Assembly (NCBI GenBank): GCA_945834545.1
Contig: CAMAHO010000003.1
Location: forward strand, 1-36,320
DNA length: 36,320 bases
Source: an uncultured Lachnospiraceae bacterium
GTDB taxonomy: Bacteria; Bacillota; Clostridia; Lachnospirales; Lachnospiraceae
Direction of reading: 5' to 3'
Below, in pieces: positions 1 through 9,754 of this stretch. How positions within the stretch are numbered: the stretch's first letter is position 1; every line of letters begins with the position of its first letter. The translations under genes were made by a program, and so were the position numbers. The notes beneath the pieces are model-generated. The model did no database searches. It was given only the letters and a program-made list of their open reading frames with translations, and was not told the DNA's origin.

Positions 1-717
1 TTCTACTGTTCTAAGGAGAAGTCCATGGCTCATATCGAGGCTGGTGCAAAGAAGGTTGTTATTTCCGCTCCTGCAGGAAACGATCTTCCTACCATCGTTT
101 ACTCTGTAAATGAGAAGACATTGACAAAGGATGACAAGGTTATTTCTGCTGCTTCTTGTACAACAAACTGCCTTGCTCCTATGGCTAAGGCTCTTAACGA
201 TTACGCTCCTATCCAGAGCGGTATCATGAGCACAATTCACGCTTACACCGGTGACCAGATGATTCTTGATGGTCCTCACAGAAAGGGTGACTTAAGAAGA
301 GCTCGTGCAGGTGCTGCAAACATCGTTCCTAACTCTACAGGTGCTGCAAAGGCAATCGGCCTTGTAATTCCTGAGTTGAACGGCAAGTTAATCGGTTCCG
401 CACAGCGTGTTCCTGTTCCTACCGGTTCTACTACAATCCTTACTGCAGTAGTAAAGGGCAAGGATGTTACTAAGGAAGGCATCAACGCAGCTATGAAGGC
501 AGCTTCCAGCGAGTCCTTTGGTTACAACACAGACGAAATTGTTTCTTCTGATGTTATCGGTATGAAGTTTGGTTCTTTATTCGATGCAACCCAGACTATG
601 GTTTCCAAGATTGACGAGGATACTTATCAGGTACAGGTTGTTTCTTGGTATGACAACGAGAACTCTTACACAAGCCAGATGGTTCGTACCATTAAGTACT
701 TCGCTGAGTTGAACTAA
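1..717 (+). CDS. gap: Glyceraldehyde-3-phosphate dehydrogenase, C-terminal part (5' end outside window)
   Basis: Frame open from base 1 ([25 protein letters not shown]...); catalytic [28 protein letters not shown]-terminus. Confidence 0.97.
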   Translation, partial: FYCSKEKSMAHIEAGAKKVVISAPAGNDLPTIVYSVNEKTLTKDDKVISAASCTTNCLAPMAKALNDYAPIQSGIMSTIHAYTGDQMILDGPHRKGDLRRARAGAANIVPNSTGAAKAIGLVIPELNGKLIGSAQRVPVPTGSTTILTAVVKGKDVTKEGINAAMKAASSESFGYNTDEIVSSDVIGMKFGSLFDATQTMVSKIDEDTYQVQVVSWYDNENSYTSQMVRTIKYFAELN

Positions 718-740
718 TTCACTCATAAAAGTGGACTTAG

Positions 741-772
741 GGGTCCGGTCTCTTGGACCGGGCCCTTTCTCT
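741..772 (+). terminator. Intercistronic terminator-like hairpin between gap and pgk
   Basis: GGGTCCGGTC-TCTTG-GACCGGGCCC (10 pairs, one G-U) followed by TTTCTCT. Confidence 0.7.
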
Positions 773-814
773 ATTGAAACCAAGCGTATTTATATATTTA
801 TGGAGGATGATATA

Positions 815-2038
815 ATGAGTCTGAACAAGAAATCTGTTGATGATATCAACGCAAAGGGAAAAAGAGTATTAGTCAGATGTGACTTCAACGTTCCTTTAAA
901 GGATGGCGTAATCACTGACGAAACCCGTATCGTAGCAGCGCTGCCTACCATTCAGAAATTGATCAATGATGGTGGTAAGGTGATTCTTTGCTCTCATTTG
1001 GGCAAGGTTAAGGAAGGACCTAATGAGAAAGAATCTCTTGCACCTGTAGCAAAGAGACTTTCTGAGAAGCTTGGCAAGGAGGTTGTATTCGTTTCTGATT
1101 ACAACGTTACCGGCGAAGCTGCAACTGCAGCAGTAGCAGCTATGAAGGAAGGAGATGTGGTTCTTCTTCAGAATACCCGTTTCCGTGGAAAAGAAGAGAC
1201 CAAGAATGGTGAGGAATTCTCTAAGGAGCTTGCAGACCTTGCAGACCTTTATGTTTGCGATGCCTTTGGTTCTTCCCACAGAGCACATGCATCTGTAGAG
1301 GGTGTTACAAAGTTCATCACTGCTAAGGGTGGCGAGAATGTGGTTGGTTACTTAATGCAGAAGGAAATCAATTTCCTGGGCAATGCAGTTGAGAATCCAG
1401 TAAGACCTTTCGTTGCAATTCTTGGTGGTGCTAAGGTTGCTGATAAGTTGAATGTTATTTCAAACCTTCTTGAGAAGTGCGATACCTTAATCATTGGTGG
1501 TGGTATGGCATATACCTTCCTAAAGGCACAGGGTTACGAAATTGGTAAGTCTCTTGTAGACAATGAGAAGATTGACTACTGTAAGGAAATGATGGCTAAG
1601 GCTGAGAAGCTTGGCAAGAAGCTTGTGCTTCCTGTAGATTCCGTTACCATCGCAGATTTCCCCAATCCTATTGATGCACCTGTTGAGGTTGAGGTATATG
1701 ATGTTAACAATATGCCTGCTGACAGAGAGGGCTGTGATATCGGACCTAAGTCCCAGGCAATGTTTGCAGAGGCTGTTAAGTCTGCTAAGACGGTTGTTTG
1801 GAACGGACCTATGGGCGTATTTGAGAATCCTACTCTTGCAGCCGGTACAATTGCAGTAGCGAAGGCTCTTGCTGAAACCGATGCTACTACAATCATTGGT
1901 GGTGGTGACTCTGCCGCAGCTGTAAACCAGCTTGGCTTTGGCGATAAGATGAGCCATATCTCTACCGGTGGTGGTGCTTCCCTTGAGTTCTTAGAGGGCA
2001 AGGAGCTTCCCGGTGTAGCAGCAGCTGACAATAAATAA
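815..2038 (+). CDS. pgk: Phosphoglycerate kinase
   Basis: [31 protein letters not shown]...; [21 protein letters not shown] before ATG at 815. The ORF-track start at 731 lies within the upstream hairpin region. Confidence 0.97.
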   Translation: MSLNKKSVDDINAKGKRVLVRCDFNVPLKDGVITDETRIVAALPTIQKLINDGGKVILCSHLGKVKEGPNEKESLAPVAKRLSEKLGKEVVFVSDYNVTGEAATAAVAAMKEGDVVLLQNTRFRGKEETKNGEEFSKELADLADLYVCDAFGSSHRAHASVEGVTKFITAKGGENVVGYLMQKEINFLGNAVENPVRPFVAILGGAKVADKLNVISNLLEKCDTLIIGGGMAYTFLKAQGYEIGKSLVDNEKIDYCKEMMAKAEKLGKKLVLPVDSVTIADFPNPIDAPVEVEVYDVNNMPADREGCDIGPKSQAMFAEAVKSAKTVVWNGPMGVFENPTLAAGTIAVAKALAETDATTIIGGGDSAAAVNQLGFGDKMSHISTGGGASLEFLEGKELPGVAAADNK

Positions 2039-2067
2039 ACAGCGTGAAAAGGTAAGGAGAAACCAAA

Positions 2068-2817
2068 ATGGCAAGAAAGAAAATCATTGCCGGAAACTGG
2101 AAGATGAACATGACTCCCAGTCAGGCGGTTGCACTTTGTGCAGAATTAAAGGATTTGGTAAAGAACGAAGAGGTAGATGTAGTATACTGCGTACCTGCAA
2201 TTGATATTGTACCTGTTGTAGAAGCTGTAAAGGGCACAAATGTACAGGTTGGTGCTGAGAATATGTACTTCGAGGAGAAGGGTGCGTATACCGGTGAAAT
2301 CAGCGCAGAAATGCTTCTGGATGCTGGGGTTAAGTATGTGATCATTGGCCACTCTGAGAGAAGAGACTACTTCAAGGAGGATGACGCTCTTCTGAACAAG
2401 AAGGTAAAGAAGGCAATCGAGAAAGGATTAACTCCTATTCTTTGCTGTGGAGAATCCCTTGAGCAGAGAGAGATGGGCGTTACCATGGATTGGATACGTT
2501 TCCAGATTAAGTCCGACCTGGTAGAAGTCACTGCTGACCAGGTAAAGGATATCGTTATCGCATATGAGCCAATCTGGGCTATCGGTACCGGTAAGACAGC
2601 TACCACTGAGCAGGCTGAGGAAGTATGTAAGGGCATTCGTGAGTGCATTAAAGAGATGTACGACGAGGCTACTGCAGAAGCAGTTCGCATCCAGTACGGC
2701 GGCTCTGTAAATGCAGGCAATGCTGCTGAGCTTTTCGCACAGCCTGACATTGATGGCGGCCTTGTAGGCGGCGCTTCCTTGAAGGCTGACTTTGGCAAAA
2801 TTGTTTGCTACAAATAG
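2068..2817 (+). CDS. tpiA: Triosephosphate isomerase
   Basis: [50 protein letters not shown] motifs. Confidence 0.98.
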   Translation: MARKKIIAGNWKMNMTPSQAVALCAELKDLVKNEEVDVVYCVPAIDIVPVVEAVKGTNVQVGAENMYFEEKGAYTGEISAEMLLDAGVKYVIIGHSERRDYFKEDDALLNKKVKKAIEKGLTPILCCGESLEQREMGVTMDWIRFQIKSDLVEVTADQVKDIVIAYEPIWAIGTGKTATTEQAEEVCKGIRECIKEMYDEATAEAVRIQYGGSVNAGNAAELFAQPDIDGGLVGGASLKADFGKIVCYK

Positions 2818-2875
2818 AATAAGCTCTAACTTATCTAATAGTGATTCATATGGAGCTGTGTAATCAACTTTCATA

Positions 2876-2915
2876 AAAAAGCCTCTGCTGCATACTATGT
2901 GGCAGGGGTTTTTCT
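2876..2915 (+). terminator. Rho-independent terminator after tpiA
   Basis: A-tract, CCTCTGC / GCAGGGG stem (2882-2888 / 2902-2908), then TTTTTCTT. Confidence 0.75.
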
Positions 2916-2939
2916 TGAGTTGGGGAGCCACGGTGGACA

Positions 2940-2978
2940 GGGGACAGTGGAGACAGGTCCATTTGACCCGCTGTCCCC
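2940..2978. repeat. Short palindromic interspersed repeat, copy A
   Basis: GGGGACAG (2940-2947) pairs with CTGTCCCC (2971-2978); inner GGTC-CATTT-GACC (2956-2968). Core GTGGAGACAGGTCCATTTGACCC recurs at 4911-4932. Confidence 0.6.
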
Positions 2979-3042
2979 CCTATTGTATAATTCAAGAGTG
3001 TATGCTATTCTAGAAATATCAAAAAGGGGAAGGAGAAAAAGC

Positions 3043-4035
3043 ATGATTTTTACCTGTACAAATTGTGAAGGCAATATGGTCTACAGCCCGGAAAAGAAAG
3101 TGATGTTTTGCCCTTACTGTGAAAGCCAGGGGAGTCAGGAAAAGAGACATGTGAATGTGGGCAATCTGACTAAATTTTGCCCGAATTGTGGCGGTGAGAT
3201 AGCGATTGGGGAGCATGACAGTGCAATGCAATGCCCCTATTGTGATAATTACATTATTCAGGATGCCAGGATAGAAGAGCCCTTCAAGCCGGATTATGTT
3301 GTTCCGTTTAAGATGGGAAAGGAAACGATGAAGAAGAGGTTCAAGGAGCATTTTAGGAAGTTTCGTTTTGCACCTACCGATTTTCTGACGGAGACAAGAC
3401 TGAACAGTATTCAGGGATGGTATGTTCCGTTTTGGTTCTATGATTATGATACCCGGTGTACCTTAAAAGGCGAGGGGACGAAGGTGAGAAGCTGGACCAA
3501 CGGGAATATGAGTTATACGGAAACTTCCTATTATGATGTGGCCAGAATCATAGATATTCCTTACAATAAGATTCCTGCGGATGCTTCCGTGCAGATGCCG
3601 GACGATGTGATGGATCTCATGGAGCCATACAATTATCAGGAGATGGAAACTTTTCAACCGGAGTTTTTGTCCGGATTTCACGGTGAAAAATACAATATGA
3701 CTGCAGAAACTTTGGGCGGAAGAGCCAGAGAGAAAATGGAGAAGAGTGCTAAGGAATATCTTCGTTCTACCTGTGCTGGGTATGCTTCCTTTAGCAAAAA
3801 TCAGGAAACAGTGGATATCACCGGCTCGAAGATTTCCTATGGTCTTCTGCCGGTTTGGAGATATCTGTATGAGTATAACGGAAAGGAGTATCCTTTCTAT
3901 GTGAATGGTCAGACCGGGAAGATAGTTGGGACAGCTCCGATTTCCAAAAAGAAGGTTTGTGCGTATTCTATTACCTTTGGGGCACTGGTCACCTTGTTGT
4001 TAGGCATATTGAATTTGTATGCCATGTTGAGTTAG
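3043..4035 (+). CDS. Double zinc-ribbon protein with C-terminal transmembrane helix, uncharacterised
   Basis: MIFTCTNCEGNM...FCPYCES...FCPNCGGEI...QCPYCDNY, two CxxC pairs of pairs; C-terminal hydrophobic ITFGALVTLLLGILNLYAML. ATG at 3043 preceded by GGGGAAGGAG. Confidence 0.8.
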   Translation: MIFTCTNCEGNMVYSPEKKVMFCPYCESQGSQEKRHVNVGNLTKFCPNCGGEIAIGEHDSAMQCPYCDNYIIQDARIEEPFKPDYVVPFKMGKETMKKRFKEHFRKFRFAPTDFLTETRLNSIQGWYVPFWFYDYDTRCTLKGEGTKVRSWTNGNMSYTETSYYDVARIIDIPYNKIPADASVQMPDDVMDLMEPYNYQEMETFQPEFLSGFHGEKYNMTAETLGGRAREKMEKSAKEYLRSTCAGYASFSKNQETVDITGSKISYGLLPVWRYLYEYNGKEYPFYVNGQTGKIVGTAPISKKKVCAYSITFGALVTLLLGILNLYAMLS

Positions 4036-4055
4036 ATTTGGAAGGGAGTGAGTCT

Positions 4056-4892
4056 ATGAATAATGAAATCAAAAAAACGGCCATCCTTCAATATCTTTCC
4101 TATTTCAAAATATGGTTTATCATCCTGCTTTTCTTTATCGGAGGTTTGATAGTCTACCTGACAAATCGGAAAAACCAGACATCCATCAATTCCAATGCGC
4201 CTCAGGAGAGAGTGTATGATTACGCCGATGTTTTAACACTTGAGGAGGAAGAACTGTTAAGACAGCAGATTCAGGACAGTGAGTCCAAGTATGGAATACA
4301 TATCGTATTGGTGACGGAAAACAAGTATATACCTGTAGGTGAGGAATACTTAGCCAGAGATATTGCGGATGATTTCTACGATACGAATAATTACGGATAT
4401 AACAGAATCCATGGAGATGGTCTGTTGCTGTATGATTTCTGTGCCGGAAAGGGAGACAGCTATGCCTGGCTTTCCACCTGTGGCAAGGTAGAGAACAAAT
4501 TCAGTACAGACGATATTGATAGTGTTCTTGACGAAGTGTACGATTCCAATTACAGCTGTTATGCGAATGCAATCAGACGGGCTTGTGATATTGTTTCCGA
4601 TGATGGTATCTTGGGAAATCCGATTTTGTTCCCCATTATTTTGGTAATCGGTATTGTGTCGGGACTTGTCTTTGCCGGCGTAAACTCTGTACAAAAAAAG
4701 GCTCAGGTAACTACTAATAACAGGACCTACCTTTCGGATACTCCTAAAATTACTTACCAGAAGGATCAGTACTTGAGAAAGCATGTAACCTCCAGAAAGA
4801 TTGAGACCAGCAGTGGTGGCGGCGGTGGCGGAGGAGGCCATCACGTCAGCAGAAGCGGAGTCAGTCACGGCGGTGGAGGAAGAAGACACTAG
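4056..4892 (+). CDS. TPM-domain membrane protein with Gly/His-rich C-terminus
   Basis: N-terminal TM segment, VYDYADVLTLEEEELLRQQIQDSESKYGIHIVLVTE typical of TPM domains, second TM segment, tail GGGGGGGGHHVSRSGVSHGGGGRRH. Confidence 0.8.
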   Translation: MNNEIKKTAILQYLSYFKIWFIILLFFIGGLIVYLTNRKNQTSINSNAPQERVYDYADVLTLEEEELLRQQIQDSESKYGIHIVLVTENKYIPVGEEYLARDIADDFYDTNNYGYNRIHGDGLLLYDFCAGKGDSYAWLSTCGKVENKFSTDDIDSVLDEVYDSNYSCYANAIRRACDIVSDDGILGNPILFPIILVIGIVSGLVFAGVNSVQKKAQVTTNNRTYLSDTPKITYQKDQYLRKHVTSRKIETSSGGGGGGGGHHVSRSGVSHGGGGRRH

Positions 4893-4898
4893 GGTTGA

Positions 4899-4945
4899 CA
4901 AGGGGGACAAGTGGGGACAGGTCCATATGACCCCAGAAACTGAAG
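4899..4945. repeat. Short interspersed repeat, copy B
   Basis: GTGGGGACAGGTCCATATGACCCCAGAAACTGAAG; near-identical core to copy A in the same orientation. Confidence 0.6.
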
Positions 4946-4955
4946 TAAAAAAAGC

Positions 4956-4984
4956 TTGACAAGATCAAACTTATTACCTATACT
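4956..4984 (+). promoter_or_regulatory. Sigma-A-type promoter for rpsT
   Basis: TTGACA (4956-4961), 17-nt spacer, TATACT (4979-4984). Confidence 0.75.
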
Positions 4985-4997
4985 GTAACAGTATGTT

Positions 4998-5026
4998 TAC
5001 GTTAGCCACCGTGTCTTGCTAACGTA
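4998..5026 (+). promoter_or_regulatory. rpsT 5' leader hairpin
   Basis: TACGTTAGC (4998-5006) / GCTAACGTA (5018-5026), 9 perfect pairs, between promoter and RBS. Confidence 0.5.
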
Positions 5027-5075
5027 TGCTGATAAATTGATATTTAGAATGTATACAAAATGGAGGTGTACTACT

Positions 5076-5339
5076 TTGGCTAACATTAAATCTGCTAAGA
5101 AGAGAATTTTGGTTAACCGTACCAAGGCTGAGAGAAACAAAGCTATCAAGTCCAGCGTAAAGACCGCTATTAAGAAGGTTTTCGCTACAATTGAAGCTGG
5201 TGATAAGAAGGCAGCTGAGGCAGAGCTTACAGCAGCTATCAAGACTATCGAGATGGCTGGTTCCAAGGGTGTTTACCACAAGAACAATGTAGCTCGTAAG
5301 GTTTCCCGTATTTCCAAAGCCGTAAACGAGATGGCATAA
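5076..5339 (+). CDS. rpsT: 30S ribosomal protein S20
   Basis: (TTG)ANIKSAKKRILVNRTKAERNKAIKSSVKTAIKK; RBS GGAGGTG at 5062-5068 supports TTG 5076 rather than the ORF-track start at 5016. Confidence 0.93.
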   Translation: MANIKSAKKRILVNRTKAERNKAIKSSVKTAIKKVFATIEAGDKKAAEAELTAAIKTIEMAGSKGVYHKNNVARKVSRISKAVNEMA

Positions 5340-5361
5340 ATAAAAAGAAAGATAAGAAAAG

Positions 5362-5401
5362 GAGAAGCATCTGCAACCGTCATGCAGATGCTTCTCTTTT
5401 G
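5362..5401 (+). terminator. Rho-independent terminator after rpsT
   Basis: GAGAAGCATCTGC / GCAGATGCTTCTC, 13-bp perfect stem plus TTTT. Confidence 0.9.
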
Positions 5402-5409
5402 TAAAAGCG

Positions 5410-5437
5410 CATAAATGTTCACAACGCTGTATATAAT
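5410..5437 (+). promoter_or_regulatory. Possible sporulation (SigE-like) promoter of spoIIP
   Basis: CATAAAT...13 nt...TATATAAT, resembling SigE elements; weak match, based also on the known SigE control of spoIIP in Bacillus. Confidence 0.25.
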
Positions 5438-5466
5438 ATCAAGAAGTGATACTGGGGGAACACCGG

Positions 5467-6582
5467 TTGAAGAAACGCATTTTGGTATTCATAACAGCGA
5501 TTTTTTTTGTTTGGCTATTCATTGCTCTTGGCATGCCTAAAATCGTAAAGGAAATATTGTGGAACCGATATTGCCATTGGCTCTATTCGGAGTATCTCCC
5601 GCTTGCCAATAAACTTCCCTCCTACAAGGAGCTGGAGGGGGATTACATAATGGAATCAGAGGGGAAGGAAAGTCAAAAGCAATATGTGCGTCTACAGACA
5701 TTGCAGTTGGCAGAGGAGCTTTTGGAACAAAATCAGAGCTTAGAGGGGGAGGAATCGGAGCCGGAAATAACAGAGGAAATAGAAATGCCGACTCCGATTT
5801 CTATGTTTGTGCCGGGGGACAAGGTGGAAACCATTGAGGATTCCGCGTTATCCGATTATACGGAGCTTGTGAAACAGTTTTATACCATTGATAAAACCAC
5901 GGCAGCCGGGGAGAGCTTGCTGAATGTAGAGGAATTTCATAAGTGGGATTTAAGTATGGAGAAGAATAGCGCAGAGCCACAGATTCTAATTTATCACACC
6001 CATACCAGAGAACGGTATTCGGATTCGGATGGAAGGGATACCGGCGTGGTGGGAGCAGGAGAGCGTTTGGCTGAAATACTCAGAACAGACTACGGGTATC
6101 AGGTGCTTCACTGCTCAGACAGCTTTGACGAACCGGACTATACCAAGGCCTATTCTACAGCCCTGACTGCAGTACAGTCCATTTTGGAGGAGAATCCCAG
6201 CATTCAGGTAATAATAGACCTTCATCGGGATGATTTGCCGGAAAATTATGATAATACAGAGACCATACAAGGAATGGAATGCGCCAGGTTTATGTTTTTT
6301 AACGGCCTTTGCAGAACCAAAAAGACCGGAGAACTGTCCTATCTAAAAAATGAAAATTTGGGCGGAAACCTTGCCTTTTCCTTTGCCTTAGAGAAGAAGG
6401 CCAAGGAGTATTACCCCGGACTTACCCGAAAAATTTACCTGAAAAGCTATCGCTATAATATGCATCTTCGCCCCAGAAGCATCTTGCTGGAATTAGGCTG
6501 TCAGCACAATACCTATGAGGAAGCCTGCAATTCCTGCTATCCCATAGCACATATTCTGGATATGGTGCTTCAGGGAGGGTGA
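5467..6582 (+). CDS. spoIIP: Stage II sporulation protein P (peptidoglycan hydrolase)
   Basis: ILIYHTHTRERYSD, VIIDLHRDDL, YRYNMHLRPRSILLELGCQHNTYEEA motifs; N-terminal TM segment. TTG 5467 has a GGGGGA RBS; GTG 5446 is the alternative start. Confidence 0.88.
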   Translation: MKKRILVFITAIFFVWLFIALGMPKIVKEILWNRYCHWLYSEYLPLANKLPSYKELEGDYIMESEGKESQKQYVRLQTLQLAEELLEQNQSLEGEESEPEITEEIEMPTPISMFVPGDKVETIEDSALSDYTELVKQFYTIDKTTAAGESLLNVEEFHKWDLSMEKNSAEPQILIYHTHTRERYSDSDGRDTGVVGAGERLAEILRTDYGYQVLHCSDSFDEPDYTKAYSTALTAVQSILEENPSIQVIIDLHRDDLPENYDNTETIQGMECARFMFFNGLCRTKKTGELSYLKNENLGGNLAFSFALEKKAKEYYPGLTRKIYLKSYRYNMHLRPRSILLELGCQHNTYEEACNSCYPIAHILDMVLQGG

Positions 6583-6590
6583 AGGGATTC

Positions 6591-6619
6591 TGGACAAAGC
6601 CTCCTTTTTTTGATACAAT
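6591..6619 (+). promoter_or_regulatory. Candidate sigma-A promoter for lepA
   Basis: TGGACA, 17-nt spacer, TACAAT. Confidence 0.5.
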
Positions 6620-6662
6620 CGGTGAGAAAATCAAAAGTATTTTGGAAAAGTGAGGAATCAGG

Positions 6663-8477
6663 ATGTCATCTGCTGAACAGAGTAAAATCCGCAATTTTTG
6701 TATTGTTGCTCATATAGATCATGGAAAATCTACCCTGGCTGACAGAATTATCGAAAAAACCGGGCTATTAACAAGCCGTGAGATGCAGGCTCAGGTTTTG
6801 GACAATATGGATTTGGAAAGGGAGAGAGGTATCACCATCAAAGCCCAGACAGTACGTACTGTATACAAGGCAAAGGATGGGGAGGAGTATATCTTTAACC
6901 TGATTGATACACCAGGCCATGTGGACTTTAATTATGAGGTTAGCCGTTCTCTGGCAGCCTGCGACGGAGCCATTTTGGTAGTGGACGCAGCGCAGGGAAT
7001 CGAAGCGCAAACCCTGGCAAATGTGTATTTGGCCCTGGATCACGATCTGGATGTATTCCCCGTCATCAATAAGATTGATTTGCCCAGCGCGGACCCCCAA
7101 AGAGTTATCGCAGAGATTGAGGATGTGATAGGCATTGAGGCGCAGAATGCACCTTTGATTTCCGCGAAAAACGGTATCGGCATCGAGGATGTATTGGAAA
7201 GAATTGTGGAATGTATTCCTGCTCCCAAGGGAGACCCGGATGCCCCCTTGCAGGCATTGATTTTTGATTCCCTTTATGATTCCTACAAAGGGGTTATTGT
7301 ATTTTGCCGTATTATGGAAGGTACTGTGAAAAAGGGTACGAAGATAAGAATGATGGCGACCAATGCCAGCTATGATGTTGTGGAGGTGGGATATTTCGGC
7401 GCAGGTCAGTTTATTCCCTGTGAGGAGTTGAGTGCGGGAATGGTTGGATATATCACCGCTTCGATAAAAAATGTTAAGGACACAAGCGTAGGCGACACCA
7501 TTACGGAGGTGGACAGACCTTGTGCCCAGCCACTTCCCGGCTATAAGCAGGTCCAGTCCATGGTGTATTGTGGCATGTATCCGGCGGATGGGGCAAAGTA
7601 CCCGGATTTGCGGGATGCTCTGGAGAAGCTGAAACTCAATGACGCCTCCTTAAATTATGAGCCGGAGACGTCTATAGCCCTTGGCTTTGGATTCCGCTGT
7701 GGCTTTTTAGGCTTGCTGCATTTAGAGATTATCCAGGAGAGACTGGAGAGAGAGTACAATTTAGACTTGGTAACGACGGCACCGGGCGTTGTATATAAAG
7801 TGCACCAGACCAACGGAGAGGTTATCGAGCTTACCAACCCTTCCAATTTACCGGACCCGTCTCAGATTGAGTATATGGAGGAACCTGTGGTATCCGCCGA
7901 GATTATGGTTACCACGGAATTTATTGGTTCCATTATGGAGCTTTGTCAGGAACGAAGAGGAAAGTATATCGGAATAGAGTACACCACCGGCGGAAGAGCT
8001 TTGATTCGATATGACCTGCCTCTAAATGAGATTATCTACGATTTTTTTGATGCACTGAAATCCCGTTCCAGAGGCTATGCTTCCTTCGACTACGATTTAA
8101 AGGGGTACGAGCAGTCCAGCCTTGTAAAGCTGGATATCCTGATCAATCGAGAGGAGGTAGACGCCTTAAGCTTTATTGTACATGCTGACTCTGCTTATGA
8201 AAGGGGACGCAAAATGTGCGAAAAGTTAAAGGACGAAATCCCCAGACACTTGTTTGAGATTCCGATTCAGGCCGCTGTGGGAGGTAAAATCATAGCGAGA
8301 GAAACGGTTAAGGCTATGCGAAAGGATGTGCTGGCGAAGTGCTATGGTGGAGATATTACCCGTAAGAAAAAATTGCTGGAGAAGCAGAAAGAGGGCAAGA
8401 AGAGGATGCGCCAGATTGGCAATGTAGAGATTCCTCAGAAAGCCTTTATGAGTGTGTTAAAGCTTGATGACAAATAA
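6663..8477 (+). CDS. lepA: Elongation factor 4 (LepA)
   Basis: [39 protein letters not shown]; LepA C-terminus [28 protein letters not shown]. Confidence 0.98.
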   Translation: MSSAEQSKIRNFCIVAHIDHGKSTLADRIIEKTGLLTSREMQAQVLDNMDLERERGITIKAQTVRTVYKAKDGEEYIFNLIDTPGHVDFNYEVSRSLAACDGAILVVDAAQGIEAQTLANVYLALDHDLDVFPVINKIDLPSADPQRVIAEIEDVIGIEAQNAPLISAKNGIGIEDVLERIVECIPAPKGDPDAPLQALIFDSLYDSYKGVIVFCRIMEGTVKKGTKIRMMATNASYDVVEVGYFGAGQFIPCEELSAGMVGYITASIKNVKDTSVGDTITEVDRPCAQPLPGYKQVQSMVYCGMYPADGAKYPDLRDALEKLKLNDASLNYEPETSIALGFGFRCGFLGLLHLEIIQERLEREYNLDLVTTAPGVVYKVHQTNGEVIELTNPSNLPDPSQIEYMEEPVVSAEIMVTTEFIGSIMELCQERRGKYIGIEYTTGGRALIRYDLPLNEIIYDFFDALKSRSRGYASFDYDLKGYEQSSLVKLDILINREEVDALSFIVHADSAYERGRKMCEKLKDEIPRHLFEIPIQAAVGGKIIARETVKAMRKDVLAKCYGGDITRKKKLLEKQKEGKKRMRQIGNVEIPQKAFMSVLKLDDK

Positions 8478-9606
8478 ACCGTTAGAAATCTACCTTCATA
8501 TTCCCTTTTGTGTCAGGAAATGCGCTTACTGTGATTTCCTGTCAGGATCAGCAAATGGGGAGACTATGCTGCGTTATACGGCGGCATTGTGTCAGGAAAT
8601 ACAGCTAAGAAAGTCGGAATATCAGGGGAGAAGGATTTCCAGCATATTCTTTGGAGGAGGCACGCCCTCTGCTCTGCCCTTGGGATGTATAGAGCTGCTT
8701 TTAAAGACAATAACAGGTAGAATGGAATTGTCGCCTGACTGTGAAATAACTCTGGAAATGAATCCCGGAACAGCCGTGAAGGAGAAACTTGCAGAGTACA
8801 AGAAGGCTGGAGTCAACAGACTCAGTATCGGCTTGCAATCAACCAATGACGAAGAACTTTGTACTCTGGGGCGTATTCATACTTACAGGCAGTTTCAGGA
8901 TACCTATGAGACGGCCAGAGAGGTAGGGTTTGCCAATATCAATGTGGATCTTATCAGTGCTGTTCCGGGGCAGACCAAGGCGAGCTTCTTAGACTCTCTT
9001 AGGAAGATAACGCAGCTAACCAAGCCACCTGAGCATATTAGTGTATATAGTCTGATCATCGAGGAAGGAACCCCGTTTTATCAACTGTATCAGGATAAGC
9101 CGGCTCTCTTTTTGAGTGAGGAGGAGGACAGGGATTTATACCACGAGACAAAAGCACTCCTAAATACATTTGGGTACGACAGATACGAGATATCTAATTA
9201 TGCCAAACCTGGCTTTGCGTGTCGACATAACATGGGATATTGGAATCGCGCTGAATATCTGGGCTTTGGAATAGGAGCGGCGTCCTTGTACAAGGAAAGC
9301 CGTTTTTTTAATTCGGACATCCTTGAAGACTACCTGGAAAATCCTGTGGGTGTCAGAAGCACCCCCGAAGTTTTATCAAAAAAAGACCAGATGAGTGAAT
9401 TCATGTTTCTGGGCTTGCGTCTGTGTAAAGGCGTATCCAAGTCAGAGTTCCAACGAATTTTCGGAACAACCATTAGGAATGTATTTGAAGAAGCCATCTC
9501 CAAGAGCATTCGGGAGAAACTGATGCTGGAAACCAGGGACAGCTTCATGCTTACAGACTACGGCCTGGATGTGAGTAATTATGTCATGAGTCGATTTCTA
9601 TTGTAA
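8467..9606 (+). CDS. hemW: HemW-like radical SAM protein (coproporphyrinogen III oxidase-like)
   Basis: [17 protein letters not shown] (CxxxCxxC), [38 protein letters not shown]; overlaps the lepA 3' end. Confidence 0.93.
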   Translation: MTNKPLEIYLHIPFCVRKCAYCDFLSGSANGETMLRYTAALCQEIQLRKSEYQGRRISSIFFGGGTPSALPLGCIELLLKTITGRMELSPDCEITLEMNPGTAVKEKLAEYKKAGVNRLSIGLQSTNDEELCTLGRIHTYRQFQDTYETAREVGFANINVDLISAVPGQTKASFLDSLRKITQLTKPPEHISVYSLIIEEGTPFYQLYQDKPALFLSEEEDRDLYHETKALLNTFGYDRYEISNYAKPGFACRHNMGYWNRAEYLGFGIGAASLYKESRFFNSDILEDYLENPVGVRSTPEVLSKKDQMSEFMFLGLRLCKGVSKSEFQRIFGTTIRNVFEEAISKSIREKLMLETRDSFMLTDYGLDVSNYVMSRFLL

Positions 9607-9754
9607 CCCCCTATCGAAATTGAGACCCACAACGAATTGTGTACTTATATTGCAGACCGTGTAGCACCGTCGGTCCTTAGCGAGCACATTTTGACACAAT
9701 GGGCAGGCAGTCGTCATAAAATAGGATGTAATAATTTGGTGGAGGATTCTGCTC

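Noticed and set aside
896-2031. Several - strand ORFs opposite pgk
   Set aside because: Fully contained in pgk; no family motifs; products of strong codon bias on the coding strand.
2899-3042. N-terminal extension of the zinc-ribbon ORF
   Set aside because: Translation runs through the tpiA terminator and repeat copy A; the ATG at 3043 has a good RBS and begins with the zinc ribbon.
4816-4892. Glycine-repeat coding stretch (GGGGGGGG) as a possible microsatellite or phase-variation tract
   Set aside because: Codons are mixed (ggt/ggc/gga) and Gly-rich tails are normal in TPM-domain proteins; no homopolymeric run liable to slippage.
4350-4910. 186-aa - strand ORF antisense to the TPM-domain gene
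   Set aside because: Antisense to a supported CDS; N-terminal SSSSTAV..ASSATAATTA is the reverse read of the GGC-rich tail; no recognisable domain.
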